A model generated the notes under the pieces. It was not told the DNA's origin and did not search any database. It saw only the letters and a list, made by a program, of their open reading frames with translations. A DNA stretch of 53,857 nucleotides from Bacteroidaceae bacterium (GTDB taxonomy: Bacteria; Bacteroidota; Bacteroidia; Bacteroidales; Bacteroidaceae), in contig JAFXVN010000045.1 of NCBI GenBank assembly GCA_017524545.1, forward strand, positions 1 through 53,857. The letters run 5' to 3'. Shown piece after piece: positions 50,511 to 53,857 of this stretch. Numbering within the stretch: the stretch's first letter is position 1; the number at the start of each line of letters is the position of its first letter. The translations under genes were made by a program, and so were the position numbers.

Positions 50511-51821
50511 ATGAAAAAGATTATTATTTCGATGGCATTGCTCCTGAGTGTGGGCACCATCATGGGACAAGTGGACAAAGCAGCACTCAAAGCTGCCCAG
50601 AAAGAAGCAAAGGCACAGATGGAAGAGGCAAAGAAGATAGATGCAGCCATCACCGAAAAGATAAATGCTAAGACAGCTACAGATGAAGAAATCCTGTCCG
50701 AATGCAAAAAGGGACAGGCTCTCATCCGCAAGGCTATCAAGAGTGGCGCAATCGACGACAACAAGCTTGGCGAAGCCTATAAAACCTATGCTGACCTGGC
50801 ACAATTCCCCAACAACACCTTGCTGGCCTATTCACAGAACAAGCAAGCCTTTGACACGCTGTTTTTCTTTACCAACCTCAAGGCACTGACCAATGCTTTG
50901 CAAGGTGAACTTAAATACACAAAAGTCACTAAAGGTGAAACGGGCAATGAGAACTACCTCAAAAGCAAAAAGTCAAATCTGGCTCTCAGTGCCAACTTCT
51001 ACCTCTATGCAGCTCAGCTCTGCAGCGATTGCGGAAAGTACGACAAGGCTCTCGATGCATTCGAGACTGCCATGAACTACACCAAAATCTATCCCGAAGT
51101 TGCCGACCTCGTGAAGTTCCAGATTCCCGAAGTGCAGATTCCCTATTTCGCCTTCCACACCGCTCACGAGGGCAAGATGTACGACAAGATGGAAGCCCTT
51201 TTCGACCAGGCCATGCTGTTCACCGACAATGCAGAAGCCACAAAGAATGTGATGATTGAATCCTACCGCGAACGCGGCGACACCGTTGCATGGGCAAACT
51301 ACGTTCGCCAGCTGACCGTCAAGGACCCCAAGTCGAACGAGAGCTACATTCAAATGCTCATTGGCTATTACATCAAGAAAGAAAAGGAAGCTGGAGGCGA
51401 CACCAACCTTGTTCTGCCCTATGTCGAAGAGATTACCGCCAACGACCCCAACATTCTGATGGCACAGTACGGCAAGGCATATAAGTTCTTCGAGAGCGAA
51501 AAGTACGACGAGGCATTCGATGCCTACCTCAAATGCACAGAGATAAAAAGCGACTACTATGACGCTTGGTATCAGTGCGGCCTTTGCAAGTTCCGCAAGG
51601 CATTAGCCCTGAATGCAACTGTCAGCACAATCAAGAACCAGGTGGAAGCCAAGAAGGCGCTCGAAAAGACAAAAGGTCTTATGGCCGAGGCGATTCCATT
51701 CTTTGAGAAGGCACGCGAGTGCGCTCCCGACGAACCTCAGAAATGGGCTTATGAGCTGCGCCAGTGCTACAACGCAACTGACCAAAAGGAAAAGGCCGCA
51801 GAGATGGACAAGCTGCTTTGA
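50511..51821 (+). CDS. Secreted tetratricopeptide-repeat protein
   Basis: A 436-residue protein with signal peptide KKIIISMALLLSVGTIMG. The ATG at 50511 is chosen over one 15 bp upstream because it gives a proper signal peptide. A charged coiled region (about 25-75) is followed by TPR-like helices, clearest at AAQLCSDCGKYDKALDAFET and KAYKFFESEKYDEAFDAYLK, ending in another TPR-like pair. It is likely a periplasmic scaffold. It lies 32 bp after gyrA and 39 bp before a second TPR gene. Confidence 0.8.
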   Translation: MKKIIISMALLLSVGTIMGQVDKAALKAAQKEAKAQMEEAKKIDAAITEKINAKTATDEEILSECKKGQALIRKAIKSGAIDDNKLGEAYKTYADLAQFPNNTLLAYSQNKQAFDTLFFFTNLKALTNALQGELKYTKVTKGETGNENYLKSKKSNLALSANFYLYAAQLCSDCGKYDKALDAFETAMNYTKIYPEVADLVKFQIPEVQIPYFAFHTAHEGKMYDKMEALFDQAMLFTDNAEATKNVMIESYRERGDTVAWANYVRQLTVKDPKSNESYIQMLIGYYIKKEKEAGGDTNLVLPYVEEITANDPNILMAQYGKAYKFFESEKYDEAFDAYLKCTEIKSDYYDAWYQCGLCKFRKALALNATVSTIKNQVEAKKALEKTKGLMAEAIPFFEKARECAPDEPQKWAYELRQCYNATDQKEKAAEMDKLL

Positions 51822-51860
51822 CCCTTCCTTCCCTAAGAAAGAACAGGGGCAATTCAAAAA

Positions 51861-53186
51861 ATGAATAGGTTCACAATTCATAATATCACAAACAAGTCCC
51901 TTCCCCTAAGTGGAGTGGGGAAGGGACTTGTTCTACTATGTCTGCTTCTTGTCTCTTACCCCACATTTGCCAAAGAAAAGAAAGAGAAGAAGCCGAAGCT
52001 TGAAAAGCTCTCCACACTTCTAAAGAACGCAAAGACGGCAATCAAAGAACAAAAAGACCAGGATGCTGCCCGAAAAGCCTTGCTTGAAGCATTAAGCCGT
52101 CCCGACCTCAAGACAAAGCAGAAAGCTGACATCTATTTTACTACTGCCCTGCTTGATGAGTCGCTCAACAGTGTTGAGAATCAAAAGGCCTACCTGAAGC
52201 AGCCTTACGACACAGCCAAGTTCTTCAACAAGCTATGCGACATGTTCGGACAGCTGAGATTGTGCGACAGCACCGACCTTATCCCCGACGCGAAAGGGCG
52301 GGTACATGCCCGTTTTCAGCAGAAGACACAAGACCTGAGATTGAAGCATCGTCGCAACATATATGGTGGCGGCAAGTTTTATCTTGCCAAGAAGGACTAT
52401 GCTACGGCATATACCTACTTCGACCTCTATTGCACCTACAAGGGGAAAAGGACGAAGAACAAGGGTAAAGAAGAGGCAGATGAGTTCTTCCCGCATTCCG
52501 CGCTATGGGCAACGCTTTCTGCCTTTGAGGTTGACAATTTCCCTGGCACCATCAAACATGCGGATGCGGCCATCTTTTATGCAGATTCAGCCACTGCCGC
52601 CATTTTGCAGGAATACAAAGTGCGTTCCTTTGCCAAGCTGAATAACGACAGCGCATGGGTCGCTTCTCTTAAACAAGGCGTTCTGGATTATCCCGAGCAC
52701 GACTACTTCTTTGTCCAATTGGCAGATTGGTATCATGGGCAGCGCAACTTCGCAGAGGAAGAGCATCTGGCTGACACGCTCATTGCCATTACTGGCGGCA
52801 AGGCTATCCACTATTATGCGAAATCAAAATGCTATCTCTCGGAAGAAAAGTACGAAGCGTGCATTGCTTGTTCAGACAGCACAATTGCGCTTCAGGAGGA
52901 TTTTGCAGACGCATACTACAACAAAGGTATTGCCTATCTCAATATGGCAGTCATTTCACACGAATTGAGCGAAAAGGATGTCAAGAGTCCTCAATATGCC
53001 ATAGACAAGCAAAAGACACAAGAGCTTTATAGAAAGGCGCGTCCATGCATGGAAATGGTTCGCCGCCTGCAGCCAGAGAAACAAGACCGCTGGGCATCGC
53101 CTCTTTATCGCATTTATCTTAATCTCAACCTCGGTGATGAGTTCGTTGAGATTGACCGCCTCCTCAATACCAGACCAAGCAAATAA
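51861..53186 (+). CDS. Second secreted TPR-like protein, signal peptide carrying a palindrome
   Basis: A 441-residue protein with helical repeats (for example YLAKKDYATAYTYFDLYC, YLSEEKYEACIACSDSTIAL) and a lysine-rich N-terminal segment. Its signal peptide is unusual: before the hydrophobic stretch LVLLCLLLVSYPTFA the residues KSLPLSGVGKG are encoded by a perfect 12-bp-arm palindrome (51895-51928). It is probably periplasmic and co-transcribed with the preceding TPR gene; similarity in layout suggests duplication. No enzymatic motif is seen. Confidence 0.75.
   Translation: MNRFTIHNITNKSLPLSGVGKGLVLLCLLLVSYPTFAKEKKEKKPKLEKLSTLLKNAKTAIKEQKDQDAARKALLEALSRPDLKTKQKADIYFTTALLDESLNSVENQKAYLKQPYDTAKFFNKLCDMFGQLRLCDSTDLIPDAKGRVHARFQQKTQDLRLKHRRNIYGGGKFYLAKKDYATAYTYFDLYCTYKGKRTKNKGKEEADEFFPHSALWATLSAFEVDNFPGTIKHADAAIFYADSATAAILQEYKVRSFAKLNNDSAWVASLKQGVLDYPEHDYFFVQLADWYHGQRNFAEEEHLADTLIAITGGKAIHYYAKSKCYLSEEKYEACIACSDSTIALQEDFADAYYNKGIAYLNMAVISHELSEKDVKSPQYAIDKQKTQELYRKARPCMEMVRRLQPEKQDRWASPLYRIYLNLNLGDEFVEIDRLLNTRPSK
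51895..51928. repeat. GC-rich palindrome in the signal peptide of the second TPR gene
   Basis: AGTCCCTTCCCC and GGGGAAGGGACT are perfect inverted 12-bp arms around TAAGTGGAGT. It is translated in-frame within the n-region of the signal peptide. Confidence 0.75.
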
Positions 53187-53261
53187 GTAAGAGTTTTATT
53201 TCAGTGCTTTCTGTGCGAGAAAACATTGTGTAAGATAATTTTGCGTGGTTACTTAATATAC

Positions 53262-53296
53262 AGAATGCGGTCGGATTTCAAGTCCGACCGCATTCT
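53262..53296. terminator. Bidirectional terminator hairpin
   Basis: AGAATGCGGTCGGAT pairs with GTCCGACCGCATTCT (15 bp, one G-U pair) around TTCAA, between the converging TPR gene and the gene at the right edge. There is no clear U tract on either side. Confidence 0.7.
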
Positions 53297-53358
53297 TTGC
53301 TTGGAATGTTTTGTCTCTTAGCTTAATCTTCCAGTGCGCCCTGATGAATCTCGAAAAA

Positions 53359-53857
53359 CTATTGTCCCAGAAACTCTGATGCCAAACGGTTAATTTCATC
53401 AATGTCCATCGGTTCAAGCACAATTTCTTCTGGTTGCAAGTTCAACAGGAACTGCATATAGCTGGGGAGAGTTAGCAACTTCCCTTCCCTTCCTATATTG
53501 TAATCACCGAACTTTATAATCTGTTTGACATGATACTTCTCTGGGTGGTTCAAAACAGTTCTTGCACTTTTAGCCTTGCTTGACTTTGCCTTGACTTCCA
53601 GTGGAACACACTCTCCGTTCATTCGCACAAGAAAATCCAATTCCAATCCTGAATCCTTTTGGAAATAGTAAAGGTTCTGCGTTTTCTTGTGAAGTGTGTC
53701 GGCCATCAGATTCTCGTATATGGCACCCTTGAAACCACCAAGATTGCCTTGAAGAATGTCTGCGCGTGTTCCCTCTCCAAGCATCTCTACGAGCAAGCCA
53801 ATATCGGACATATAGACTTTGAAAACATTGTCCTTGGCATTGCCTTCCATCGGAAGC
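53359..53857 (-). CDS. C-terminal part of a DUF4143-type ATPase protein (partial)
   Basis: At least 165 residues, open to the right edge (the frame continues upstream as LPMEGNAKDN...). The sequence YMSDIGLLVEML, GAIYENLMADTL, YYFQKDSGLELDFLV and PLEVKAKSSKAKSA is typical of the DUF4143 domain at the end of AAA-family ATPases (often with an N-terminal AAA_14 domain). The E-D-K residues resemble a PD-(D/E)xK nuclease-like fold. The ATPase half would be outside the window. Function unknown; related genes are often found in variable regions. Confidence 0.8.
   Translation of the reverse strand, partial: LPMEGNAKDNVFKVYMSDIGLLVEMLGEGTRADILQGNLGGFKGAIYENLMADTLHKKTQNLYYFQKDSGLELDFLVRMNGECVPLEVKAKSSKAKSARTVLNHPEKYHVKQIIKFGDYNIGREGKLLTLPSYMQFLLNLQPEEIVLEPMDIDEINRLASEFLGQ

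Overview
The window looks like a chromosomal segment of a Bacteroidales bacterium, most probably Prevotellaceae. The reasons are: promoters of the TAnnTTTG (-7) / TTTG (-33) type with 19-20 nt spacing in front of many genes; weak or absent Shine-Dalgarno sequences; Bacteroidales-typical genes (rprXY, DUF4827 lipoprotein, EF-G2, CAD-like carbamoyl-phosphate synthase, methylmalonyl-CoA epimerase, BspA-type LRR lipoprotein); secreted proteins ending in ...GI(N/Y)IVNGKK(M/L)(L/I)VK; and abundant short interspersed repeats.

Layout. 1-470: tail of a ribosomal RNA operon (23S end, 5S, terminator). 654-2489: mannose-6-phosphate isomerase and an orphan RecQ-C-terminal-like protein. 3275-7938: a four-module secreted beta-helix protein and a 53-residue small protein. 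8108-12731: the RprXY two-component system and the GTPase-defective EF-G2 paralogue. 12874-15727: HemW, a DUF4827 lipoprotein and an SDR oxidoreductase. 15735-19529: a 1264-residue GH76 mannanase. 19616-23281: membrane zinc-ribbon protein, U32 (RlhA-like) protein, MetA. 23446-28865: coiled-coil protein, TrmB, TypA/BipA and a GH71/GH99-like glycosidase. 29019-34174: leuA-leuC-leuD-cimA-like operon without leuB. 34177-36837: CcsA-like protein, LRR lipoprotein, aquaporin. 37223-43751: three glutamine amidotransferases in a row (glmS, a carA-carB fusion, asnB). 43974-47772: GH3 beta-glucosidase, fmt, methylmalonyl-CoA epimerase. 47986-53186: gyrA and two secreted TPR proteins. The right edge cuts a DUF4143 ATPase-type gene.

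The metabolic picture is a saccharolytic anaerobe (GH76, GH3, GH71/99-like, ManA) with branched-chain amino-acid and methionine synthesis, a glutamine-nitrogen distribution cluster, and the epimerase of the succinate/propionate route.

The most unusual layer is repeated DNA, in four classes. (1) GC-rich palindromes of the CCTCCCCC...GGGGGAGG type, often paired as terminal inverted repeats. They lie in the rRNA spacer and in-frame inside or at the start of at least six protein genes (hemW twice, trmB, the GH71/99-like gene, the cimA-like gene, fmt, a TPR gene), resembling the logic of Rickettsia palindromic elements. (2) Inverted repeats with arms of three to four 9-nt units around a loop of about 30 nt, mostly at gene ends, and also translated inside the carA-carB fusion, where one forms the linker. 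(3) Arrays of 7-nt units placed directly before start codons (typA, leuC, leuD, carA and others) and inside some coding regions. (4) A 145-bp element with four 21-nt near-palindromic units, present twice.

The carA-carB fusion carries only the first synthetase half of CarB. The second half is not in the window, which makes this locus the strongest candidate for unusual enzymology.
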